A stretch of 13,435 bases of DNA, from contig CAADVN010000236.1 in NCBI GenBank assembly GCA_900752445.1, forward strand, positions 1-13,435, in the 5' to 3' direction. Each line of letters starts with the position of its first letter. Positions within the stretch are counted from its first letter, which is position 1. The stretch comes from an uncultured Oscillospiraceae bacterium (lineage in GTDB: Bacteria; Bacillota; Clostridia; Oscillospirales; Oscillospiraceae). The position numbers and the translations under genes are program-made. The notes under the pieces were generated by a model. The model did no database searches and was not told where the DNA came from. It saw nothing but the letters and a program-made list of their open reading frames with translations. This document shows positions 1 to 7,560 of this stretch, one piece after another.

Positions 1-896
<896 letters not shown>

Positions 897-897
897 A

Positions 898-1887
898 TCA
901 GCCCTCCTCCTGTGCGTACAGCCGGCAGAGTATGCTGTGGCCCTCGCTCTCGAAGGCGCGGGGCTCCCAGCCCAGGCAGGCCTCGCTGCGCTGCGGGCAG
1001 CGCTCGGCGAAGCTGCAGCCCGAGGGCGGCTTCGTGGGGTCGGGCATCCGGCCCGGTATGGGCGTGAGCCGCTCCGAGCGGCTGCCCAGCTCCGGTATGC
1101 AGCCCAGCAGGCCCCGGGTATAGGGGTGCTTCCGCCCGCCCTCGAACACCTGCTCCACCGTACCCTGCTCGACTATGCGCCCGCCGTAGACCACGGCGAC
1201 CCGGTCGCAGAACTCCGCCACCACGCCCAGGTCGTGCGTGATGAGGATGACCGCCGTGCCCAGCTCGTCGCCCAGCCGGTGCATGAGCTCGAGTATCTGC
1301 GCCTGGATGGTGACGTCCAGCGCCGTCGTCGGCTCGTCCGCCAGGAGCAGCTCCGGCTCGCCTATGAGCGCCATGGCTATGACTATCCTCTGCTTCATGC
1401 CGCCCGAGAACTGGTAGGGGAAGTCCCCGCGCCGCGAGGCGGGTATGCCCACGAGCTCGAGCATCCTGTCCGTCCGCTCCGAGCGCTCCCGCGCGGACAT
1501 GCCGGGAAAGTGCAGCTTCAGCACCTCGGCTATCTGCTCGCCCACGCTCTTTATGGGGTCGAGGCTGGTCATGGGGTCCTGGAAGATCATCGAGATGCGC
1601 CGCCCGCGCAGGCCCAGCATCCAGGCCTCGCTCTGCTCCAGGAGCTCCTCGCCCTCAAAGCGTATGCTGCCGGCACAGATCCTGCCTGCGCCCTCGGGCA
1701 GCAGCCGGAGTATGGACAGCGCCAGCGTGGTCTTGCCCGCGCCTGTCTCGCCCACGAGGCCCAGCCGCTCGCCCCGCTCCACGGCAAGGTCGAGCCCGTT
1801 TAAGGCGTAGACCTCCCCGCCCCTGGTCCTGTAGTGTACATGCAGGCCCTCCACCTCGAGGAGGGCGCTTTTCTTCTCATTTCCCAT
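898..1887 (-). CDS. Oligopeptide/dipeptide ABC transporter ATP-binding protein, OppD/DppD type
   Basis: This is the first ATPase of the peptide importer, 329 residues, the usual length for OppD/DppD. Walker A GETGAGKTT spans 46-54, Q-loop Gln103, a canonical signature SGGMKQR 161-167, Walker B ELLLADEPT 179-187, D-loop ALD 189-191 and H-loop His218. The C-terminal family extension has HPYTRGLL followed by a CX5CX6C cysteine set (CSFAERC, then a third Cys) and one more Cys near the end. In the OppABCD system of Mycobacterium tuberculosis such cysteines bind an iron-sulfur cluster; here that is inference. The start is ATG, with an AGAGG-type site six bases upstream. The gap to the upstream permease gene is ten bases. 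With a canonical signature here and an altered one in its partner, the two ATP sites of the heterodimer are probably not equivalent. Confidence 0.96.
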   Translation of the reverse strand: MGNEKKSALLEVEGLHVHYRTRGGEVYALNGLDLAVERGERLGLVGETGAGKTTLALSILRLLPEGAGRICAGSIRFEGEELLEQSEAWMLGLRGRRISMIFQDPMTSLDPIKSVGEQIAEVLKLHFPGMSARERSERTDRMLELVGIPASRRGDFPYQFSGGMKQRIVIAMALIGEPELLLADEPTTALDVTIQAQILELMHRLGDELGTAVILITHDLGVVAEFCDRVAVVYGGRIVEQGTVEQVFEGGRKHPYTRGLLGCIPELGSRSERLTPIPGRMPDPTKPPSGCSFAERCPQRSEACLGWEPRAFESEGHSILCRLYAQEEG

Positions 1888-1897
1888 CGCGTACCTC

Positions 1898-2770
1898 TCA
1901 ATTCCCGCTCTGCGGGTCGAAGGCGTCCCTCAGCCCGTCGCCTATGAAGTTCACGGCCATGACCGCAAGGCAGATGCACGCCCCGGGCACGAGGCCGAGA
2001 TAGGGGTGGTAGCGTATGTTCAGCATGTTCTCCGAGATTATCGTGCCCCATTCCGGCGTGGGCGAGGCCACGCCCAGGCCCAGGAAGCCCATGGAGGAGA
2101 TGCTCAGGATTATCTGGCCCAGCGTCAGCGTGGCCGAGACCACGATGGGGCCTATGCCGTTGGGCAGGATGTGGCGCACTATGATCTTCATGGAGCTGCA
2201 GCCGTAGCAGCGCGCGGCCTCGATGTAGTCGCGGCCCCGGAGCGTCAGCACCGCGGAGCGCACCACCCGGGCAAAGCGCGGTATCTGGCTGATGGCCAGG
2301 GAGATGATGAGGTTCCCCAGCCCGTTGCCCAGCGCCGTCAGTATGGCCATGGCCAGCAGCACGGGCGGTATGGCCATGAGCATGTCGATAAAGCGCATGA
2401 GCAGCGTGTCGGCCTTCCCGCCGAAGTAGCCCGCGGCCCCGCCTATGAGGCAGCCGGCGGCAAAGGCGATGGCGATGGTGGCGATGCCGCCGAAGAGCGA
2501 GATGCGCCCGCCGTAGAGTATGCGCGCCAAGAGGTCGCGCCCGAGCTCGTCCGTGCCCAGCAGGTGGCCCTTCCCGGGCGGCTGGAGCCGGTTGAAGACG
2601 TCCTCCTTTATCATCTCGCTGTAGGGCATGTAGGCCGGCGCGAGGAGTATGGCGAGCACCATGAGCAGCAGCAGCGCGACCCCGGCCATGGCGAGGCGGT
2701 TCCGGCTGAACCTGCGCACTATGAGCCTCCAGCTGCCGTGCACCGAGGCGGGAGCGGCTTTGTGTTTCAT
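1898..2770 (-). CDS. Peptide ABC transporter permease, OppC/DppC type
   Basis: This is an integral membrane subunit of the peptide importer, 290 residues. The N-terminal cytoplasmic stretch is followed by a first membrane helix (about 27-47). Next comes the OppC N-terminal hallmark HLLGTDELGRDL (69-80), then further helices of the BPD_transp_1 domain. The EAA-type coupling loop that docks on the ATPases is at about 180-195 (DYIEAARCYG). The C-terminal hallmarks GFLGLGVASPTPEWG (228-242) and NFIGDGLRDAFDP (274-286) are typical of DppC/OppC. The ATG at 2768-2770 has GGAGG seven bases upstream. It begins 15 bases after the OppB-type gene ends and forms the channel with it. Nothing looks truncated or shifted. 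Confidence 0.97.
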   Translation of the reverse strand: MKHKAAPASVHGSWRLIVRRFSRNRLAMAGVALLLLMVLAILLAPAYMPYSEMIKEDVFNRLQPPGKGHLLGTDELGRDLLARILYGGRISLFGGIATIAIAFAAGCLIGGAAGYFGGKADTLLMRFIDMLMAIPPVLLAMAILTALGNGLGNLIISLAISQIPRFARVVRSAVLTLRGRDYIEAARCYGCSSMKIIVRHILPNGIGPIVVSATLTLGQIILSISSMGFLGLGVASPTPEWGTIISENMLNIRYHPYLGLVPGACICLAVMAVNFIGDGLRDAFDPQSGN

Positions 2771-2785
2771 CTTCCGCCCTCCCCT

Positions 2786-3715
2786 CTAGGCCGCAAGGTC
2801 GATGCGCGGGTCCACCCTGGCGCAGACGAGGTCCACGACGAGGTTGATGACGCCCACGATGACCGCGACGAGTATGACCGTGCCCATGACGACGGGTACG
2901 TCCCTGGACTTGACGGCGTTTATGAGCATGGAGCCTATGCCGGGTATGGTGAAGATGCTCTCCGTGACGACGGCCCCGCCTATGCAGCCGGCGAAGCTGA
3001 TGCCGGTCTGCGTGATGACGGGCACGAGGCTGTTGCCCACGGCGTGGTGGAAAATGGCGGAGCTCTTCGACGCGCCCTTGGCCCGGGCCGTGCGTATGAA
3101 GTCCTGCCTGAGCACGTCGAGCATGCTGGTGCGGCTCATGCGTATCATGGAGGCGAGGGTGTTCGCCCCGAGCACGAGCGCGGGCAGGATGAAGTGCGAA
3201 AAGGAGCCGACGCCCGTAGCCGGCAGCCAGTGCAGCGTGAGGCAGAAGAGTATCTGGCAGAGTATGGCCAGCCAGAAGGAGGGCATGGCGAAAAGGAGCA
3301 TGGCGACGACCATGCTGCCGTAGTCGAAGAGCCTGTACTGCCTGACGGCGGCGAGGATGCCTATGGGTATGCCGAGGCCCACGGCCCAGAGCGTCGCCGT
3401 GAAGGCCAGCAGCAGGGTGTCCGGCAGGCGCTGCATGAAGGCCCCGAGCACGTCGAAGCCGCTGACCCAGGACGTGCCGAAGTCCAGCCGAACCACGCCG
3501 AATATGTAGCGCACATACTGCACGATGATGGGCAGGTCGAGCCCCATCTCATGCTCGAGCGCGGCCAGCTGCTCCTCCGAGGCGTCCGCGCCGAGTATCT
3601 GCCTCGCCGGGTCCCCGGGCGCGAGGGCCATGACGAAGTAGAGTATCAGCGTCACGCCCAGGATGACCGGTATGAGCATCAGCAGGCGCTTGAGCGAGTA
3701 TTTCACAAGGTACAC
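2786..3715 (-). CDS. Peptide ABC transporter permease, OppB/DppB type
   Basis: This is the partner membrane subunit of the importer, 309 residues, normal for OppB/DppB. The N-terminus shows the family pattern of a basic start and first helix (about 9-31), then LAPGDPARQILG (31-42). The large extracytoplasmic loop (about 45-95) is followed by five more predicted helices. The EAA loop is at about 205-216 (DFIRTARAKGAS), and the C-terminal TESIFTIPGIGSML (251-264) and DPRIDL are family hallmarks. The start codon is GTG (3713-3715), supported by GGAGG seven bases upstream, which begins right after the stop of the binding-protein gene (3730-3732). I see no separate promoter, so it is read from the operon promoter. 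Confidence 0.96.
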   Translation of the reverse strand: MYLVKYSLKRLLMLIPVILGVTLILYFVMALAPGDPARQILGADASEEQLAALEHEMGLDLPIIVQYVRYIFGVVRLDFGTSWVSGFDVLGAFMQRLPDTLLLAFTATLWAVGLGIPIGILAAVRQYRLFDYGSMVVAMLLFAMPSFWLAILCQILFCLTLHWLPATGVGSFSHFILPALVLGANTLASMIRMSRTSMLDVLRQDFIRTARAKGASKSSAIFHHAVGNSLVPVITQTGISFAGCIGGAVVTESIFTIPGIGSMLINAVKSRDVPVVMGTVILVAVIVGVINLVVDLVCARVDPRIDLAA

Positions 3716-3729
3716 GTGCCCTCCTCCTT

Positions 3730-5280
3730 TCAGGCCCAGCTCCAGTGGTAGAAGTTGTAGGTGCCCAGGCAGTGCGCCTCCACGCCCTGGAGCCCGGAGC
3801 TGTAGGCCACGGCTATGAGCCCGTTGTAGAGCGGCACGAGATAGGCCTGCTCGGTGATGAGGTTGCAGGCCTCGACGTAATAGGGCTCGCGCTCGTCGCC
3901 CTGGACCTCCCTGCCCTTGACGAAGAGGGGATAGATGGTCTCCGCCAGGGGGTACTTGCAGTTTTTGGTGTAGGCGTAGCCCGGCGTGGTGTTGAAGTAG
4001 GTCGAGGCCCCGTCGGCGTCAACCATGGAGCTCAGCTGCTCGCGGATGATGGAGTCGAAGGTGCCGCTGTACTGGAGCTCGGAGTAGGTGGTGTTGTCCA
4101 CGGCGGTGACGCTGCAGTTTATGCCGAGCTCTATGAGCTGGGACTGGATGACCTTGGCGGCGGTCTCCTCGCCCGTGCCGCTTTTGACGAGGATGTCGAA
4201 GTTCTCGCCCGCGTAGCCGGAGGCCTCGAGGTATTCCCGGGCCTGCTCCGGGTCGTAGTCCACGGTGACTATGCCCTCTGTTGGGTAGCCGCCGTACATG
4301 GGGCACATGTCGATATCGAGGATGGTGGCGTAGCCGTTGCTCGTGGCCATGTTCACCTCCTGCTTGTCTATGCCGCACTGGATGGCGCGGCGGAAGTTCA
4401 GGTCCTCGCCCAGGCGCCCGCCCCAGGCCGCGAGGTAGAGGGTGATGCGCCCGGTGGAGTCGGTGTAGTCCCAGCTGATGTCCGGGTTGCCGTCGAGGTG
4501 GGTGCAGGCGTCGATGGGCGGGTTGCGCACGGCGTCGTAGTCCCCGTTCTCGAGCCCTATTATCTGGGTGGAGACGTTGGGGACGATGGCTATCGTGACC
4601 TCGTCTATGGCGGGCGCGCCGCGCCAGTAGTCCTCGAAGGCGGTGAGGACGATCTTCTCGCCCGTTATGGCCTCCGTGAGCATGTAGGGCCCCGTGCCTA
4701 TGGGGGCCTCGAGGTAGCCCTCGTCGCCGACCTCGTTGTAGTAGTCGAGGCTGCATATGCCGCCGAGCCTTGAGGCGACGCCGTAGAGGAAGCCCGCGTA
4801 GGGCGCCGTGAGCCGTATTTCCACCGTGTAGTCGTCCACTATCTCGCAGCTTTCAAAGTTCACGAAGAGCCCGGAGCCGAGCGGACCCGCCGCGCCCTTG
4901 TCGTAGGTGAACTTGACGTCCCTCGCGGTGAGCTCCGTGCCGTTGTGGAACTTGACGCCACGTCTCAGGTGGAAGGTGTAGCACAGCCCGTCGTCTGAGA
5001 GCTCCCAGCGTTCGGCGAGGCCGGGCGAGATGGAGCCGTCCGCCTCGAGGAAGGTGAGGCAGTCATAGACGTTCGAGAGCACGAGGTTGTCGTCCCCGGC
5101 GCAGCCCTCGTCTGAGAGCGCGTAGAAGCGGTAGGGCTCGCCCGAGGTGGCGAGTATGACGGAGCTGGGGCCCCCGTCCTTGCCCTTCCTGTCCTCCTGC
5201 CCGGAGGCGCAGCCCGAAAGGCCGAGCAGCAGCGCTGCGGCAAGCAGGAAGCAGAGGCTTTGGCGCTTCCTCAAAAACAT
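3730..5280 (-). CDS. Peptide ABC transporter substrate-binding lipoprotein, SBP_bac_5 family (OppA/DppA type)
   Basis: This lipid-anchored extracytoplasmic receptor delivers peptides, or another SBP_bac_5 ligand, to the importer encoded downstream. It has 516 residues from the ATG at 5278-5280. The signal peptide has a basic start, a hydrophobic core (9-21) and the lipobox LSGC with Cys24. SBP_bac_5 features include GLAERWELSDDG, VKFHNGTELTARDVKFTYD, GTGPY and FRRAIQCGIDK. The start is not settled. The ATG sits one base from the AGGAGG-type site, while a TTG two codons later (5272-5274) has seven-base spacing and would keep the signal peptide. An open frame extends upstream to 5370, but it has no better site and overlaps the divergent gene. 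As first gene of the operon, the cargo class depends on it; ligand specificity cannot be read from the sequence. A weak TATTTT (5303-5308, minus) may be its -10. Confidence 0.95.
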   Translation of the reverse strand: MFLRKRQSLCFLLAAALLLGLSGCASGQEDRKGKDGGPSSVILATSGEPYRFYALSDEGCAGDDNLVLSNVYDCLTFLEADGSISPGLAERWELSDDGLCYTFHLRRGVKFHNGTELTARDVKFTYDKGAAGPLGSGLFVNFESCEIVDDYTVEIRLTAPYAGFLYGVASRLGGICSLDYYNEVGDEGYLEAPIGTGPYMLTEAITGEKIVLTAFEDYWRGAPAIDEVTIAIVPNVSTQIIGLENGDYDAVRNPPIDACTHLDGNPDISWDYTDSTGRITLYLAAWGGRLGEDLNFRRAIQCGIDKQEVNMATSNGYATILDIDMCPMYGGYPTEGIVTVDYDPEQAREYLEASGYAGENFDILVKSGTGEETAAKVIQSQLIELGINCSVTAVDNTTYSELQYSGTFDSIIREQLSSMVDADGASTYFNTTPGYAYTKNCKYPLAETIYPLFVKGREVQGDEREPYYVEACNLITEQAYLVPLYNGLIAVAYSSGLQGVEAHCLGTYNFYHWSWA

Positions 5281-5312
5281 CCCTCCTTCGGAAAAAAAGT
5301 TCAAAATAGGTC

Positions 5313-5340
5313 TTGCGATTTGCGTGAAAGGCGCTATATT
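5313..5340 (+). promoter_or_regulatory. Putative sigma-A promoter of the winged-helix gene
   Basis: TTGCGA (5313-5318), a 16-base spacer and TATATT (5335-5340) face the gene starting at 5370. The predicted leader is about 23 bases and contains the AAAGGAG site (5354-5360). The importer operon's own promoter must lie in the same 90-base divergent gap, so a regulator bound here could affect both units. Confidence 0.5.
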
Positions 5341-5369
5341 CTCCCTCAACAAGAAAGGAGCTGAAGGCA

Positions 5370-5816
5370 ATGAGCAAGCGCCGCAGATACAACAACACCC
5401 TGCTGCCCTGGGCCAGTGCGAAGCAGGACAACAGGGAGAAGAAGTTCATCCAGGTGGGCGAGAGCCTGATACTTGACCCTCGCTTCCAGGCCCTGAGCGC
5501 CGGGGCGAGGTACACCTACCTGGCGATGCACCTGCACAGCTCGGGCAAGCGCGGCTTCGAGTTCCCGAAGGCCGCGGCGGCGAGGTTCGGCATCCCTGAC
5601 CGCAGCCTCCGCCGCTATCTCACCGAGCTGCGCCTGGCGGGCTTCATCGACCTGCGCATGAGCGGCCGCATAACCCGCGTGCCCAACCGCTACGAGTTCA
5701 GCCTGCGCTGGAAGGACGAGAGCCTGAAAGATAAGGGGGATGGTATATATAGAATATCTGAGCCTGATAGTCAGAGTGAGCCTGAGGGATGGTCCTCACT
5801 GGTTGTGCCCAAATGA
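5370..5816 (+). CDS. Small winged-helix/helix-turn-helix domain protein, function unknown
   Basis: The protein has 148 residues, with a strongly basic N-terminus (MSKRRR). Residues 26-55 (IQVGESLILDP, then LSAGARYTYLAM) resemble the start of clostridial helix-turn-helix proteins of the replication-initiator-like type, recalled rather than searched. A winged-helix core follows at about 65-100: FPKAAAARFGIPDRSLRRYL, then ELRLAGFIDL. The last 35 residues are polar and low in structure. AAAGGAG (5354-5360) lies nine bases before the ATG. It is transcribed divergently from the peptide importer with 89 bases between the starts, a layout often seen for a local regulator. The same protein type also occurs as scattered orphans in gut Clostridia, so regulation of the importer is only a guess. 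Confidence 0.8.
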   Translation: MSKRRRYNNTLLPWASAKQDNREKKFIQVGESLILDPRFQALSAGARYTYLAMHLHSSGKRGFEFPKAAAARFGIPDRSLRRYLTELRLAGFIDLRMSGRITRVPNRYEFSLRWKDESLKDKGDGIYRISEPDSQSEPEGWSSLVVPK

Positions 5817-5877
5817 CACAGTCCCGAGCCTTAAAGGTCCCTCCGCCTGTGCCAGGAAGGCAGAAGGGCAGCTTCCC

Positions 5878-5905
5878 GGCTCACGCAGCCTGGCAGAGCC
5901 TTTTT
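5878..5905 (+). terminator. Possible intrinsic terminator after the winged-helix gene
   Basis: GGCTC (5878-5882) pairs with GAGCC (5896-5900) around a 13-base loop, followed directly by five T (5901-5905). The stem is only five base pairs, so it is modest. It lies about 60 bases after the stop at 5816, in the convergent gap before the DUF975 gene. Confidence 0.4.
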
Positions 5906-5919
5906 ACAGCATATGCCTT

Positions 5920-6624
5920 TTACCAGCTCTCCTCACGCTCACGCCGCGCGTCCATGTGCCGCAGCTCGCTGTAGTACATCGCATAGGTGCCCTCCATATA
6001 GGGCAGCGTGTAGACGGAGACGAAGGGTATGGCGGACAGCAGCGCCCAGCCTATGAAGCTCAGGTCCAAAACGAAGAGCTCCGCCTTGTGCCCGCGCATG
6101 AGGCGCTTGCTCTCCCTTATGCACTCGCCTATCCTCATGTCGGGGTGGTCGAGCAGCAGGTAGAGCGCCTGGCGGTATCGATACGCCGCTATTATGCCCG
6201 GGATGACGAAGAGCAGGCTCCACAGGAAGACGTAGAGGCCCATCAGTATCCACAGGCCGATGATCTTCAAGAAGTGCTGGAAGCCGTCCATGAGGTTCCA
6301 GAGGCTGTTCTCCTGCCGGCGCACCATCTTCAGCACGAAGATGATGAAGCCCGCGTTCAGCAGCAGCATCATGCAGCGCAGCAGCGCGTCTATCACATGC
6401 GCAAAGCCGCTCGGCCGGCTGGAGATGATGTAGTTTATCGCGGCGTCCACGTCGTTCAGGGCCAGGAGCCTCAGATAGACCGTGACGTCTATGCGCATGA
6501 GTTTTGCCGAGAGGACGGTTATCACGTAGCTTATGGCGCAGTAGATGAGGGCTGTGATATAGGGGCTGGTCTTCGATTGCCGCATGGCGTCCTTCGCGTC
6601 CGCCTTGAGAGCGCCGCGATCCAT
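5920..6624 (-). CDS. DUF975 family multi-pass membrane protein
   Basis: This 234-residue integral membrane protein belongs to the DUF975 family, common in Firmicutes and of unknown biochemical role. Predicted membrane segments are at about 22-44, 78-99, 119-146 and 183-207. The cytoplasmic loop between the last two carries the family hallmark: IPGIIAAYRY (141-150), then DHPDMRIGECIRESKRLMRG (159-178) and ELFVLDLSFIGW (182-193). The N-terminus MDRGALKADAKDAMR matches the usual amphipathic start of the family. I chose the ATG at 6622-6624, which has AAAGGAG eight bases upstream. The frame stays open to a TTG six codons earlier, but that codon overlaps the ribosome binding site. It has its own putative promoter and appears monocistronic. 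Confidence 0.9.
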   Translation of the reverse strand: MDRGALKADAKDAMRQSKTSPYITALIYCAISYVITVLSAKLMRIDVTVYLRLLALNDVDAAINYIISSRPSGFAHVIDALLRCMMLLLNAGFIIFVLKMVRRQENSLWNLMDGFQHFLKIIGLWILMGLYVFLWSLLFVIPGIIAAYRYRQALYLLLDHPDMRIGECIRESKRLMRGHKAELFVLDLSFIGWALLSAIPFVSVYTLPYMEGTYAMYYSELRHMDARREREESW

Positions 6625-6664
6625 AGACAACACTCCTTTCAAAATTAAAGGGCCTCACACTGCA

Positions 6665-6693
6665 AGTTTACACCATGGAGCCCTATTTCACAA
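6665..6693 (-). promoter_or_regulatory. Putative sigma-A promoter of the DUF975 gene
   Basis: Read on the minus strand: TTGTGA (6688-6693), a 17-base spacer and TAAACT (6665-6670), about 40 bases upstream of the ATG at 6624. Each box matches four of six consensus bases and the spacing is ideal. Confidence 0.5.
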
Positions 6694-6777
6694 GCACATT
6701 CTCTCCGCCCGGGCAGATTTCCAGCGCCGCGCCCGGCCCCGGGCTGAACGGCGGCAGCGCGCTTTTTTCAGAGCCGC

Positions 6778-6806
6778 TTGATTTTGGGCGGGATTGAGTT
6801 TATCCT
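6778..6806 (+). promoter_or_regulatory. Putative sigma-A promoter of the GntR-type regulator gene
   Basis: TTGATT (6778-6783), a 17-base spacer and TATCCT (6801-6806). The predicted transcript start near 6813 falls after possible upstream in-frame starts and before the ATG at 6838, which supports that ATG. A short inverted repeat GGAT (6791-6794)/ATCC (6802-6805) straddles the -10 region and could be an autoregulatory operator, but it is only four bases per arm. Confidence 0.45.
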
Positions 6807-6837
6807 AAAGGGGACAATGAGAGTTCGGAGGCGGGAT

Positions 6838-7542
6838 ATGGCAGGGAAAACAGAAAATTCCAAACGCGAGGGTTTCGTCAGGGAGATAGAGGCGCAGATA
6901 CTGTCCGGGAAGCTGAAGCCGGGCGAGAGGCTGGAGGCCGAGCGCGAGCTCGCCGCGCATTTCGGGCTCTCGCGCAGCAGCGTGAACCTCGGCATGCTCG
7001 AGCTCGAGCGCAAGGGCTTCGTGCGCATAGTGCCGCGCCGGGGCGCCTTCGTCTCGGACTTTTTGCGCGAGGCGACGCCGCAGACCCTCTCCGTCATAAT
7101 GGAGTACGGCTCCGCGCAGATGGGCGAGTCGCTGCTGCACGACCTCATGGACATGCGCGCGCTCATCGAGTGCGAGTGCGCCCGCCTCGCCTGCCTGAAC
7201 GGGCGCGGGCCCGCTGACGAAAAACTGCCCGAGCTCATGGGGCGCATTGAGCGCCTCTCGGGCCCGGGGCTTATTGACGCGATATTCGATTACCACTACC
7301 GGCTCATACAGCTGTCCGGCAATGACGTCTACGCCATGACCTTCCAGGCCTTCCACGGCCCCTTGCGCGGCCTGACCGCGGAGCACTACCGCCGCGCCTC
7401 GGAGCGGAAAGAGTCCGTGAAGCTCCACGCCGCGCTCACCGGTGCGGTGAAGGCCGGGGACGCGGAGACCGCCGTCAGGCTCGTGCGCGAGATAATCATG
7501 CGCGCGGACGAGAACCTGTCGGGGAAGAGGAGGAAGCCGTGA
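6838..7542 (+). CDS. GntR family transcriptional regulator, FadR/FCD subfamily
   Basis: This is a 234-residue DNA-binding regulator. The N-terminal winged helix-turn-helix spans about 11-74, with the GntR pattern LKPGERLEAERELAAHFGLS (26-45), the recognition-helix region SRSSVNLGMLELERKGFV and the wing PRRGAFVSDF. An all-helical FCD-like ligand domain follows (about 98-225). FCD domains often bind metal through one Asp and three His; here Asp151, His153 and His197 are visible, but the usual final His is not obvious (MRADENL). I chose the ATG at 6838 because GGAGG (6827-6831) lies six bases before it; an ATG at 6817 has poorer spacing and would leave almost no leader. It ends 18 bases from the convergent peptidase gene. 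Known FCD regulators respond to small organic acids or sugar acids; the effector here is unknown. Confidence 0.9.
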   Translation: MAGKTENSKREGFVREIEAQILSGKLKPGERLEAERELAAHFGLSRSSVNLGMLELERKGFVRIVPRRGAFVSDFLREATPQTLSVIMEYGSAQMGESLLHDLMDMRALIECECARLACLNGRGPADEKLPELMGRIERLSGPGLIDAIFDYHYRLIQLSGNDVYAMTFQAFHGPLRGLTAEHYRRASERKESVKLHAALTGAVKAGDAETAVRLVREIIMRADENLSGKRRKP

Positions 7543-7560
7543 GGCTGGCGGGCGCAGCCC

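Noticed and set aside
2006..3751. A 581-codon open frame on the plus strand, antisense to the two permease genes.
   Set aside because: It is a GC-rich shadow. The composition is dominated by His, Arg, Gly and Asp with no domain, and both permease genes beneath it have full family hallmarks and ribosome binding sites.
5281..5370. An upstream extension of the binding-protein frame to 5370.
   Set aside because: It would put 30 residues before the signal peptide and overlap the divergent promoter and start; the lipoprotein signal fits a start near 5280.
6797..6807. TAGGATAAACT shared between the GntR promoter (minus strand) and the stretch after rplT (near 13095).
   Set aside because: An 11-base match within 13 kb is expected by chance and the contexts are unrelated.
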